5,793 bases of DNA from an uncultured Muribaculaceae bacterium (GTDB lineage: Bacteria > Bacteroidota > Bacteroidia > Bacteroidales > Muribaculaceae), in NCBI GenBank assembly GCA_910585275.1, contig CAJUCW010000065.1, positions 1-5,793 of the forward strand, read 5' to 3'. Below are positions 1 to 5,787 of this stretch, one piece after another (the stretch's first letter is position 1; each line of letters starts with the position of its first letter). The notes under the pieces were generated by a model. That model was not told where the DNA came from. It did no database searches and saw only the letters and a list, made by a program, of their open reading frames with translations. A program made the translations under genes and the position numbers.

Positions 1-94
1 ACACTATACTCTTGACATCTTCTCCGCCCACCGGAAAAATCCGTTGACCCAGAATAGATGCAAATTGGAAAGCTATGACAGGAAGCTGCGATAT

Positions 95-128
95 AAAAAA
101 AGAAGCCGGAAACAATGTTTCCGACTTC
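95..128 (-). terminator. Intrinsic terminator of the tRNA-Leu gene
   Basis: Read on the minus strand, a 12-base-pair stem (bases 128-117 with 113-102, one G-U pair) closes a 3-base loop and runs straight into seven U residues (101-95). It begins three bases beyond the tRNA 3' end at 132, so it is well placed to end the tRNA transcript. It is the strongest factor-independent terminator in the left part of the window. Confidence 0.9.
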
Positions 129-131
129 CTG

Positions 132-213
132 TGCCCTAAGCCGGGCTCGAACCGGCACGGATCGCTCCATTGGTGTTTGAGACCAACGCGTCTACCAATT
201 CCGCCATCAGGGC
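132..213 (-). tRNA. tRNA-Leu, anticodon CAA
   Basis: This 82-base class II tRNA reads UUG codons. On the minus strand the acceptor arm pairs GCCCTGA with TTAGGGC (one G-U pair), followed by discriminator A. The D-arm region contains the usual GGTAGACGC stretch. A 5-bp anticodon stem (TTGGT/ACCAA) carries loop CTCAAAC, giving anticodon CAA. A long variable arm with a GGA/TCC stem follows, as expected for leucine tRNAs, and a perfect 5-bp T stem (GCCGG/CCGGC) carries loop TTCGAGC. The bases after the discriminator are CAG, so the CCA end is not encoded and must be added by tRNA nucleotidyltransferase. The gene stands alone here, with its own promoter and terminator. Confidence 0.97.
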
Positions 214-258
214 TCTTGCGATGCATCCCTATTGCGAGGCATGCCGCTTATTTCGCCA

Positions 259-290
259 CAAAGTTAATGCATTTTTTTGAATTGTGCAAA
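259..290 (-). promoter_or_regulatory. Promoter of tRNA-Leu, Bacteroidetes type
   Basis: On the minus strand a TTTG element (290-287) is followed after 20 bases by TAACTTTG (266-259), an exact match to the Bacteroidetes -7 consensus TAnnTTTG with the expected -33 spacing. Transcription would start near 252, leaving a leader of about 39 bases before the tRNA. The element lies only about 20 bases beyond the stop codon of the upstream gene. Confidence 0.8.
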
Positions 291-310
291 AAAAACGACG
301 GTCGATTTTT
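288..310 (-). terminator. Possible weak terminator after the membrane-protein gene
   Basis: Directly after the stop codon (minus strand) there is a short dyad, AAAAA-U-CGA / UCG-U-UUUUU, with a CCG loop and one mismatch. It is followed by a run of eight U residues (295-288). The stem has few G-C pairs, so termination would be partial at best. The end of the U-run doubles as the -33 TTTG of the tRNA promoter. Confidence 0.3.
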
Positions 311-1736
311 ATTCATAATGTATTTTTGCCTTGCGGATAACTTTCCAGCATCCTCCTTCGAATATGGCGGTGCCTGACGAATCGTTGACGATGCGCTCTT
401 TTCCTTGGGTGTCGTCGAGATCGGCGCAGACGCAAGCTCCGGATAGAGATTCGCGGGGGGTGAGCAATGCCATTTCCCATACTGTCGGGTCGTTGGCTAC
501 GCGGAATGTGCCGGCATAGCCGTCGGTGGTGTCAAGGCGATAGATGGAGTTGCCAATGTTGATGGTGCGGTCAGCCCTTACGAATATCCCTTTGGCGTTT
601 GCGCGCCCGAGGAAGATTGTGCGCAATGGCGTTGCTTGAGGCTGTTGGGGACGGGTGACGGGGGGTGCCGCAGGTGCAGGTGCCGGTTTTAAATCGCGTG
701 TCGGTGTTTGCGGCTGTGCCTCGGGGGCTACGCTTGGGGCTGCGCTTGAGGGCGAAGCCGTTGCCACCGCCGACACGGCGGCCAGTTTCCGTGTGGCTTC
801 GGTGAGGCGGGTGCGAAGCGACGCCGTTTCCGCTGTCAAAGCTTCAAGATTTGTTTTAAGCGTGCGGTTCTGGTTGGTGAGTTCCTCCACCTTTTTATTA
901 AGAGAAAGTATTTCGTTGTTCTTGGCGTTTAGTGTGGTCGCAAACTTTTCCCTGATGGCTTCAACATCTGCGCCTTGAGGAATTGCCACCTCTCCGTCGT
1001 TGCGCTTTGCGTGAATTTCTCCGCCGCTTTTTTTCATCACATTGGAGGCAAACACCACGAGGGCGACCACAACGCCAACAAGAATGCAGAGCACCACGAT
1101 ATAAATCCAGGTGTTGTCTTTCGCTTTGGGAATCTCTTCGTCGAGTTCGTTGTCGAGGGCCGCAGTGGCGGCGGCCTCAGCCTCGCTCATGGCTATCGCT
1201 GTGCTGTCGGCGGATGTCTGGGGGGCAGGGGTTTCCGCAGCAGGTTTCGAAGGAGTGGCTGTGTTCGCAGGTGTGGTTTCTTTAGTCTCTTCTTTTGTCG
1301 GTGTTTTAGCCTGTGTCGGCTCTGCTTTCGTTTGAGAAGCAGGTTTCGGGGCGGCCACGCTCATGGCGTTGAGGCGTTTTTTTGCACGGCTTTTGCCAAT
1401 CTTCCCTTTTTCGAGAAGTCCTTTGGAAGCGAATACGGTAGAGCCCCAGTATTTCACGAGTTGAGCCTTGTCCCACGACGCATAGTCTTTGGGAACTCCG
1501 ATGGCTTTGAATGCCTTGAGGTTCTCTTTTTCTTTAGGTTTCAGCACGCGTTCGAGTTCCGCCATGGTTTTGGGGTGGGTTTCGTCGAGATATCCCGACC
1601 CGTCGTTGGCGTAGCGCAGATATGCATGGGCTGCGATTGTCCTTGCCTGTTCCATCTCTTTTTCTGTAACGGCGAATGCCGGAACTGTTGAAATGGTAGA
1701 AATCAGGAAAGCGATGATGTAGATTATTTGTTTCAT
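309..1736 (-). CDS. Bitopic membrane protein of unknown function with coiled coil and C-terminal domain
   Basis: I do not recognise a named family. Seen in the 475-residue product: a signal peptide (residues 1-22, hydrophobic core then AFA before V23); a compact, charged segment (about 23-125) with an aromatic-rich stretch RYANDGSGYLDE; an Ala/Pro/Thr/Lys/Glu-rich tether (about 126-205); a transmembrane helix (about 209-230) followed by KK and more basic residues; a heptad-like coiled coil (about 257-318); a second Ala/Pro-rich tether (about 320-369); and a folded-looking C-terminal domain (about 370-475) with FLGRANAKGIF, IYRLDTTDGYAGTF and cysteines 435, 437 and 463. The signal peptide and the basic residues after the helix suggest that the first domain is periplasmic and the coiled coil and C-terminal domain are cytoplasmic. 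The start is fixed by the signal peptide; no Shine-Dalgarno is seen, which is normal for this phylum. It lies 120 bases downstream of rpoN on the same strand and could receive read-through. A sensor or envelope-organising role is only a guess. Confidence 0.92.
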   Translation of the reverse strand: MKQIIYIIAFLISTISTVPAFAVTEKEMEQARTIAAHAYLRYANDGSGYLDETHPKTMAELERVLKPKEKENLKAFKAIGVPKDYASWDKAQLVKYWGSTVFASKGLLEKGKIGKSRAKKRLNAMSVAAPKPASQTKAEPTQAKTPTKEETKETTPANTATPSKPAAETPAPQTSADSTAIAMSEAEAAATAALDNELDEEIPKAKDNTWIYIVVLCILVGVVVALVVFASNVMKKSGGEIHAKRNDGEVAIPQGADVEAIREKFATTLNAKNNEILSLNKKVEELTNQNRTLKTNLEALTAETASLRTRLTEATRKLAAVSAVATASPSSAAPSVAPEAQPQTPTRDLKPAPAPAAPPVTRPQQPQATPLRTIFLGRANAKGIFVRADRTINIGNSIYRLDTTDGYAGTFRVANDPTVWEMALLTPRESLSGACVCADLDDTQGKERIVNDSSGTAIFEGGCWKVIRKAKIHYE

Positions 1737-1767
1737 TTATAAAAATTGGTAAAAGCTTGAATGTTTT

Positions 1768-1804
1768 CCGGGGGCTTATGCCTTGAGGCAAGTCGGGAAC
1801 CCGG
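1768..1804 (-). other. Possible folded element in the leader of the 309-1736 gene
   Basis: On the minus strand CCGGG (1804-1800) can pair with CCCGG (1772-1768), enclosing a small inner hairpin, TGCC-TCAA-GGCA. It would form a 37-base stem with a large internal loop, about 30 bases upstream of the start codon. It matches no riboswitch class I know. The pairing could be chance. Confidence 0.25.
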
Positions 1805-1822
1805 TTAGGTTTATTCAGGATG

Positions 1823-1830
1823 CAAAAGTA
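1823..1830 (-). promoter_or_regulatory. Possible -7 element for the 309-1736 gene
   Basis: The minus-strand sequence TACTTTTG matches the Bacteroidetes -7 consensus TAnnTTTG exactly and lies about 90 bases upstream of the start codon, in the rpoN intergenic gap. No good TTTG is found at the -33 distance, where only AT-rich bases occur, so the call rests on one box. The predicted leader is about 80 bases and contains the structured stretch at 1768-1804. Confidence 0.4.
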
Positions 1831-1856
1831 ATAAAAAAACTTTGAAATCGCATTTT

Positions 1857-3239
1857 TTATAACTCTTTTCGCAGCCTTGCCACGGGTATTCCCTGGCGGT
1901 CGCGGTATTTCGCCACGGTGCGTCGGCTCACTTCATAACCTTTCGATTCCATGATTTGTCGAATGCGCTCGTCGCTTAAGGGATGTTTTTTGTCTTCACC
2001 TTCGACGATAGAAGCAATCTCGGCTTCTATTTTTCTGTTGGTCAGGGCGTCAGAAGCGTTGTCCCCTTCCTCTCCGATGGAGTCGCTGAAGAAAAATCTC
2101 AAAGGGAACAGTCCCCAGGGTGTTTGCACGAATTTATTTGTAGTGGCTCTTGAAATCACGGAAAGGTCATAACCCGTAACGGCGGAAATGTCTTTTATCA
2201 TCATTGGTTTCAGACGATAAACGTCTTCCGTGATGAAGTAGTCGTGCTGTATTTTCATGATGGCGGTCATCACATTGAGCAGCGTTTCCTGTCGTTGTTT
2301 CAATATCCGTATGAAATCACGGGCATCGTTATATCTCGATGTGACGAATTCGAGCCCTTTTTTTGCTTTTTTCCGTTTACCGTTTTCCATTTCCCTAACC
2401 GCTTCGGTGAATGTCTTGTCGATGGCGAGTTCCGGTATGCGGTTGTTTAAGGCCACTGAAAGGCGTCCTTCTTCATTGTTTATTATAAGGTCTGGCACAA
2501 TCACGTTTGTGCTGGCCGAAGAGGAGTCTATCGACGCTCCGGGTTTGGGGTTAAGCGTAAGGATAAGGTCGATGGCGTTTTTCACACGTTCTTTATCAAT
2601 CTTGAGGCCGGAAATAATCCTGTGTGTGTGTTTCATGGAAAACGCATCGAATTGCGAATCGATGATGTCGAGTGCGTCAGTGCGTGTCTGCGATTCCGGA
2701 AGGTGTTCTAATTGCAGCTTCAGGCATTCCTGAAGGGTGGTCGCGCCTACTCCGTATGGTTCAAGTTGCTGCACGGTTTTCAATGCCTCTTCCGCTTCTT
2801 GGCGGGTCACATTGATGCCCGGACCGAATGCCATGTCGTTGATCAGGGAAACGAGCGGACGCCTGAGATATCCGTTGGAGTCGAGGCTGCCGATGATGTA
2901 GCGGGCCGCTTGCTCGATGTTTTCAGGAAGGTTGCGCTCGGAGAGCTGGCGAAGCAATGCGTCGTAGAGCGATTCCTCCGAATCGGCGGGCGTGAAGTCG
3001 TAGTCGGCATAATCGTCGGGAGATGCATTCCGCGCCTCGTATCTGTAACGTGGCAGAGGGTCGTCGCCGTTGTCGGCATTGTCGATGGCTTCAAGGGCCG
3101 GATTGTCTTCAAGTTCGTTGTCGATGGCTTCTTCCAGTTCGGGCGCAGTGAGTTCCAGCAATTTCACGAAGCGGAGTTGCTGTGCTGATAGCCTCATCGA
3201 GAGGCGTTGGTCAAGGGTCAGCGTCTGATTGGGGTCCAT
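1857..3239 (-). CDS. rpoN: RNA polymerase sigma-54 factor RpoN
   Basis: Sigma-54 directs RNA polymerase to -24/-12 promoters (GG...GC) and needs an AAA+ enhancer-binding protein to open them. The 460-residue product has the family layout and near-usual length (E. coli RpoN has 477). Region I, the Leu/Gln-rich activator-interacting part (about 8-50), includes LSAQQLRFVKLLEL and NELEDNPALE. An acidic linker spans about 51-92. The core-binding domain (about 93-285) includes LDSNGYL, EPYGVGATTLQECL and LNPKPG. The DNA-binding part (about 290-385) has a helix-turn-helix at KDISAVTGYDLSVISRATTNKF and the typical PLRFFFS. A further C-terminal domain ends in the RpoN box SRRTVAKYRD (438-447; E. coli ARRTVAKYRE) and IPVARLRKEL. 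All regions are present and intact. It is transcribed divergently from the TPR gene. A weak -7-like TAAATTCG lies at 3266-3259. No sigma-54 activator gene is in the window, so its regulon cannot be inferred. Confidence 0.98.
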   Translation of the reverse strand: MDPNQTLTLDQRLSMRLSAQQLRFVKLLELTAPELEEAIDNELEDNPALEAIDNADNGDDPLPRYRYEARNASPDDYADYDFTPADSEESLYDALLRQLSERNLPENIEQAARYIIGSLDSNGYLRRPLVSLINDMAFGPGINVTRQEAEEALKTVQQLEPYGVGATTLQECLKLQLEHLPESQTRTDALDIIDSQFDAFSMKHTHRIISGLKIDKERVKNAIDLILTLNPKPGASIDSSSASTNVIVPDLIINNEEGRLSVALNNRIPELAIDKTFTEAVREMENGKRKKAKKGLEFVTSRYNDARDFIRILKQRQETLLNVMTAIMKIQHDYFITEDVYRLKPMMIKDISAVTGYDLSVISRATTNKFVQTPWGLFPLRFFFSDSIGEEGDNASDALTNRKIEAEIASIVEGEDKKHPLSDERIRQIMESKGYEVSRRTVAKYRDRQGIPVARLRKEL

Positions 3240-3306
3240 GTTATCGATATTTTCACTGCGAATTTAGTATAAAATATGCATCTACAATAAAATTTCATGA
3301 AAAAAA

Positions 3307-3337
3307 TTGGTCTTTCGATAAAAATTGCTTAATTTCG
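3307..3337 (+). promoter_or_regulatory. Promoter of the TPR-protein gene
   Basis: TTGG (3307-3310) is followed after 19 bases by TAATTTCG (3330-3337), which differs from the Bacteroidetes -7 consensus TAnnTTTG at one base. Transcription would start near 3344, leaving a leader of about 105 bases that contains the hairpin at 3371-3414. A perfect 10-base palindrome, TTTCATGAAA (3293-3302), sits just upstream of the -33 box and could be an operator. Confidence 0.5.
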
Positions 3338-3370
3338 CGTCTTGAAATGCGGGCCGCATCGTCGCAGTCC

Positions 3371-3414
3371 GTTTTTTAACGGGGAAGGGCGGTTGTCCCT
3401 CGTCCCCGTAAAAC
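3371..3414 (+). other. Strong hairpin in the leader of the TPR-protein gene
   Basis: ACGGGGA (3379-3385) pairs perfectly with TCCCCGT (3403-3409). Inside it AGGG (3386-3389) pairs with CCCT (3397-3400) around a 7-base loop, leaving a 2-base bulge (3401-3402). GTTTT (3371-3375) can extend the stem with AAAAC (3410-3414) across an unpaired TTA. The total is 11 G-C-rich pairs plus 5 A-T pairs. No U-run follows, so it is not an ordinary terminator. It ends about 35 bases before the start codon. It may stabilise the mRNA or regulate translation. I do not recognise a riboswitch class. Confidence 0.55.
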
Positions 3415-3449
3415 TAAACGATAACAACGAAAGAATATAGCAAACAGAA

Positions 3450-4130
3450 ATGGCATCCCAGAACCAAAACAATCAGGATGAGACTGCAATCGACAAAGTG
3501 AACACCCATCTCACCGAGGCGGGCGATAAGATTGCCAATAATAAAAAAATAATATTTTGGGGCGTTGGCGCTATCCTTGTGGTGGCATGTTTCACGCTCA
3601 GCTATCTTTTTATTTACCGTGCCCCGCATCTCCAGAAATCGTATGAGGCTTATAACCGTGTGGAAATAAACGCTATCAACGATTCAGTGGCGGCTGCCCA
3701 GTATAAGGAAGTGGCAGACAAATATAAGGGCGATGCCGCCGGAAATCTTGCTGCACTCAGTGCAGGCGAGGCTCTCTACAACCAGGGAAAATATCAGGAA
3801 GCAGCCGAATATCTTAAGAGATTTTCTTCGAAAGACGCCGTGCTGGACGCGAACGCTATGGTTCTGACAGGTGACTGCTATGTGAATCTTAAAAAATATG
3901 ACGAGGCCCTGGAGTGCTACCAGAAAGCGGTGCGCAAGGCCGACGGAAATTCTCAGATTGTGCCGAGGACTCTTCTCAAAGAAGCCAACGTATATGACGA
4001 GCAGAAGAAATTCGACAAGGCGCTTGAGTGCTACACGACTATAAAGAATGATTTCCCTGAGTTCCGCCTTGGAAACGGCTTGGAAATCGACGCTTACATC
4101 GCACGTGAAAACGCACGTCTCGGCAAGTGA
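3450..4130 (+). CDS. Inner-membrane-anchored tetratricopeptide repeat protein
   Basis: The 226-residue product has a hydrophilic N-terminus (1-32), one transmembrane helix (about 33-56) with no cleavage motif, and a soluble part with three TPR-like repeats: about 100-124 (GEALYNQGKYQEAAEYLKRF), 135-162 (GDCYVNLKKYDEALECYQKA) and 175-202 (ANVYDEQKKFDKALECYTTI). The lysines before the helix suggest a cytoplasmic N-terminus and a periplasmic TPR domain. This is the layout of the YfgM-like/TPR_21 group, whose E. coli member is an ancillary protein of the SecYEG translocon and periplasmic chaperone network; a similar envelope scaffold role here is inference. From memory, related Bacteroidetes genes often sit beside ribH (lumazine synthase), but here none follows and the gene runs to a terminator. 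ATG at 3450 is preferred because it gives the full N-terminal segment; no strong Shine-Dalgarno is seen. It is divergent from rpoN. Confidence 0.92.
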   Translation: MASQNQNNQDETAIDKVNTHLTEAGDKIANNKKIIFWGVGAILVVACFTLSYLFIYRAPHLQKSYEAYNRVEINAINDSVAAAQYKEVADKYKGDAAGNLAALSAGEALYNQGKYQEAAEYLKRFSSKDAVLDANAMVLTGDCYVNLKKYDEALECYQKAVRKADGNSQIVPRTLLKEANVYDEQKKFDKALECYTTIKNDFPEFRLGNGLEIDAYIARENARLGK

Positions 4131-4207
4131 CCGTCGGGATGCGTCGTTAATTCCTCAATAAGCATACACACTCCATAAAATAATAAAACATCTTTGCTTA
4201 TTTTATG

Positions 4208-4244
4208 AAAAGGGCAGCGGCTTTAGAGCCGGCTGCCCTTTTTT
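4208..4244. terminator. Bidirectional terminator between convergent genes
   Basis: Bases 4208-4218 (AAAAGGGCAGC) pair with 4232-4242. Within, GGCT (4219-4222) pairs with AGCC (4227-4230) around a TTAG loop, and G4231 is bulged. On the plus strand the stem ends in six T residues (4239-4244), serving the TPR gene. On the minus strand it ends in TTTT followed by an AT-rich stretch, serving the ClC gene. The right arm overlaps the ClC stop codon (4245-4243), so the hairpin starts inside the end of that gene. Confidence 0.88.
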
Positions 4245-5646
4245 AGATTTTCTCTTCAAACCATTGCAGGTGGCGTGCAATCGAGGTGATTTCTCCCGTG
4301 AGCCTGGCGGCTATCCTTACGGTGGAGTATGACACGAGGGCACAGATGCAAATCGGGAACAGGAACCCGTAGGCCTGGCTGAATTCCATTACCACGAAAA
4401 TTGCCATCATGGGGGCCTGGATAGCTCCTGCCATCACCCCTGCCATGCCGAGAAATGCGAACAGAGGGGTCGGGATAGATGCGGGGAAAAGCAGATTTGC
4501 CAGACCCGCGAAAAGAAATCCGGCCATGCCTCCGGCAAACAGCGTGGGGGCGAAGTCGCCGCCTACGCCTCCGCTACTGTTGGTGGAACTGACGGCTATA
4601 CCTTTGCACAGGAGTATGCCGGCGGCCACTATCATGAGTCCGGTGTCTCCCATGTTTGTGAACCAAGCCGACGGTCCTTTTGCCAATACCTCCGTATGAC
4701 CGTCAATCATCGACTGGATTATAGGATAGCCGACGCTGAACATCGAAGGAAACACGAAGATTATTGCTCCTATTATCAGTCCGCCTGAAAGATTCCGCAG
4801 CCATGGGTTGCGGAAGGATTTAAAGAAGACGTCCATGCGGTTGACGCTCGCCGTATAATAAATGCAATATAGGCCGCAAAACACCCCGAGTCCTACCACC
4901 ATGGGAATAAGCGACATGTCGAAACCGGAAAGATAGGTGAAATGGAAATATGGTTTCGACCCGCAGAGTACGTATGCCGTGAGGTAAGACATGACGCAGG
5001 AAGTGGTTACTGCGATTACGGAATAGGTGGAAATGTTGATGCATAGAAGTTCGAGGGAATACATGAGTCCTCCGATGGGTGCCATGAATATGCCTGAGAT
5101 GCCGGCTGCCGCCCCGCATGCTATAAGCACTTTGAGCCGCCTGTCTTCCAATCCGAGGAGCTGCCCTATATTGCTGCCCATGGCGGCCCCGGTATATGCA
5201 ATCGGGCCTTCGGAGCCCGACGAGCCTCCCAGACCAAGCGTGATTGTGCCGCCGACAATGGAGGAATAGACGAGGTTGTGCTTAAGCCTGTAGCATTTAT
5301 GTTTCAGATCCTGTAGAAGTTTGGCCGCCCCGTGCGAGAGGTCGGTGTGTATAACATAGCGGGTAAATATACCCGTCAGAAGTATGCCGGCCACAGGGAC
5401 TATAAGCAGCCACCAGTTGAATCCGTCGTTGCTTATATGAGGTATGAATTTGTCGGCAACAAAGCCAATCATTTTTTTGAAGACATACGCCGCCGCGCCT
5501 GCCATGAATCCGATGAGCATGGCAAGTAATATAAGGTATAGATGTGGCGAAAGGTGCCTGACGCACCATCCGTTTATTTTTATAGCCCACTTTATTCCTC
5601 CGGGTGCTTTGCAGGTGACGGGGTTTTCTGGATTCTGGTTTGACAT
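4243..5646 (-). CDS. ClC-family chloride channel or H+/Cl- antiporter, no CBS domains
   Basis: ClC proteins are homodimers that move Cl- or other anions across the inner membrane, either as channels or in exchange for protons. The 467-residue product (ATG at 5646) has the full multi-helix core, starting with a first long helix at about 36-57, and no CBS domains after it, like E. coli ClcA. Motifs: GSEGPIAYTGAAMG (144-157) with gating glutamate E146 (ClcA E148); GGDFAPTLFAGGMAG (362-376) with F365 (ClcA F357); EFSQAY (421-426), whose Y426 fits the anion-coordinating Y445. Two usual motifs are altered. GSGIPE reads SHGAAK (104-109), so Ser107 of ClcA aligns with H105. The internal proton glutamate (E203) aligns with L200, in SLELL. 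A GTG at 5679 would add 11 residues, but the ATG has AGGAAAG (5664-5658) 11 bases upstream and gives a normal N-terminus. Function as a channel or non-canonical exchanger is inference. It is a lone gene converging on the TPR gene. Confidence 0.94.
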   Translation of the reverse strand: MSNQNPENPVTCKAPGGIKWAIKINGWCVRHLSPHLYLILLAMLIGFMAGAAAYVFKKMIGFVADKFIPHISNDGFNWWLLIVPVAGILLTGIFTRYVIHTDLSHGAAKLLQDLKHKCYRLKHNLVYSSIVGGTITLGLGGSSGSEGPIAYTGAAMGSNIGQLLGLEDRRLKVLIACGAAAGISGIFMAPIGGLMYSLELLCINISTYSVIAVTTSCVMSYLTAYVLCGSKPYFHFTYLSGFDMSLIPMVVGLGVFCGLYCIYYTASVNRMDVFFKSFRNPWLRNLSGGLIIGAIIFVFPSMFSVGYPIIQSMIDGHTEVLAKGPSAWFTNMGDTGLMIVAAGILLCKGIAVSSTNSSGGVGGDFAPTLFAGGMAGFLFAGLANLLFPASIPTPLFAFLGMAGVMAGAIQAPMMAIFVVMEFSQAYGFLFPICICALVSYSTVRIAARLTGEITSIARHLQWFEEKI

Positions 5647-5744
5647 AGCGCATGGAACTTTCCTGATATAACAAGCCACGCCCCTTTGATGTTTATAAGA
5701 GAATAGTTTCCAAAGCGTCTGTGCAGGTAATGGAAGCCTAATCG

Positions 5745-5787
5745 AGTAGGTCGGGAAACGAAAGATTTCTGACCTACTTTCGTTCCC
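5745..5787. repeat. Two interlocking inverted repeats upstream of the ClC gene
   Basis: AGTAGGTC (5745-5752) and GACCTACT (5771-5778) form an 8-bp perfect inverted repeat. GGGAAACGAAAG (5753-5764) and CTTTCGTTCCC (5777-5787) form an 11-bp one with a single extra base. Their arms alternate, so in RNA only one stem can form at a time; there are no bases left to link them as a pseudoknot. The element lies about 100 bases upstream of the ClC start, or could belong to a gene beyond the right edge. The repeats are certain; the role is unknown. Confidence 0.6.

Noticed and set aside
12..40. TTGACA at 12-17 as a sigma-70 style -35 box
   Set aside because: The base run at the -10 distance (AAAAAT) is a poor match, and this consensus is not the one used by primary sigma factors in Bacteroidetes.
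1..94. Possible end or start of a gene at the left edge
   Set aside because: Short open stretches exist in several frames on both strands, but none has a start signal or recognisable protein. The span is too short to decide.
132..213. tRNA-Leu as an integration (att) site
   Set aside because: No integrase gene and no direct repeat of the tRNA 3' end were seen in the window; the 3' side faces only 131 bases of visible sequence.
75..377. 100-codon open frame on the plus strand over the tRNA
   Set aside because: It runs through the tRNA antisense, its terminator and its promoter, and its product shows no domain-like features.
975..1691. 238-codon open frame on the plus strand opposite the membrane-protein gene
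   Set aside because: Its product is full of Cys, Arg, Phe and Gly, as expected from the antisense of an Ala/Pro/Lys/Glu-rich coding strand. The minus-strand frame has a signal peptide, a transmembrane helix and ordered domains, so it is the real gene.
2493..2511. TGGCAC-containing stretch as a sigma-54 -24/-12 promoter
   Set aside because: The GG is not followed by GC at the required 10-base distance, and the site lies inside the rpoN coding region.
2257..3188. Two 158-codon plus-strand frames opposite rpoN
   Set aside because: They are antisense shadows; the minus-strand rpoN frame carries clear sigma-54 motifs from end to end.
3371..3414. Leader hairpin as an intrinsic terminator or known riboswitch
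   Set aside because: No U-run follows on either strand, and I cannot match it to a known riboswitch consensus, so it is listed only as a structured leader.
3414..3629. 71-codon minus-strand frame over the start of the TPR gene
   Set aside because: It overlaps the leader and N-terminal coding part of a well-supported gene and has no recognisable features.
5745..5787. Interlocking repeats as an H-type pseudoknot or CRISPR fragment
   Set aside because: With no linker bases between the arms, both stems could not form together sterically, and there is no repeat-spacer periodicity.
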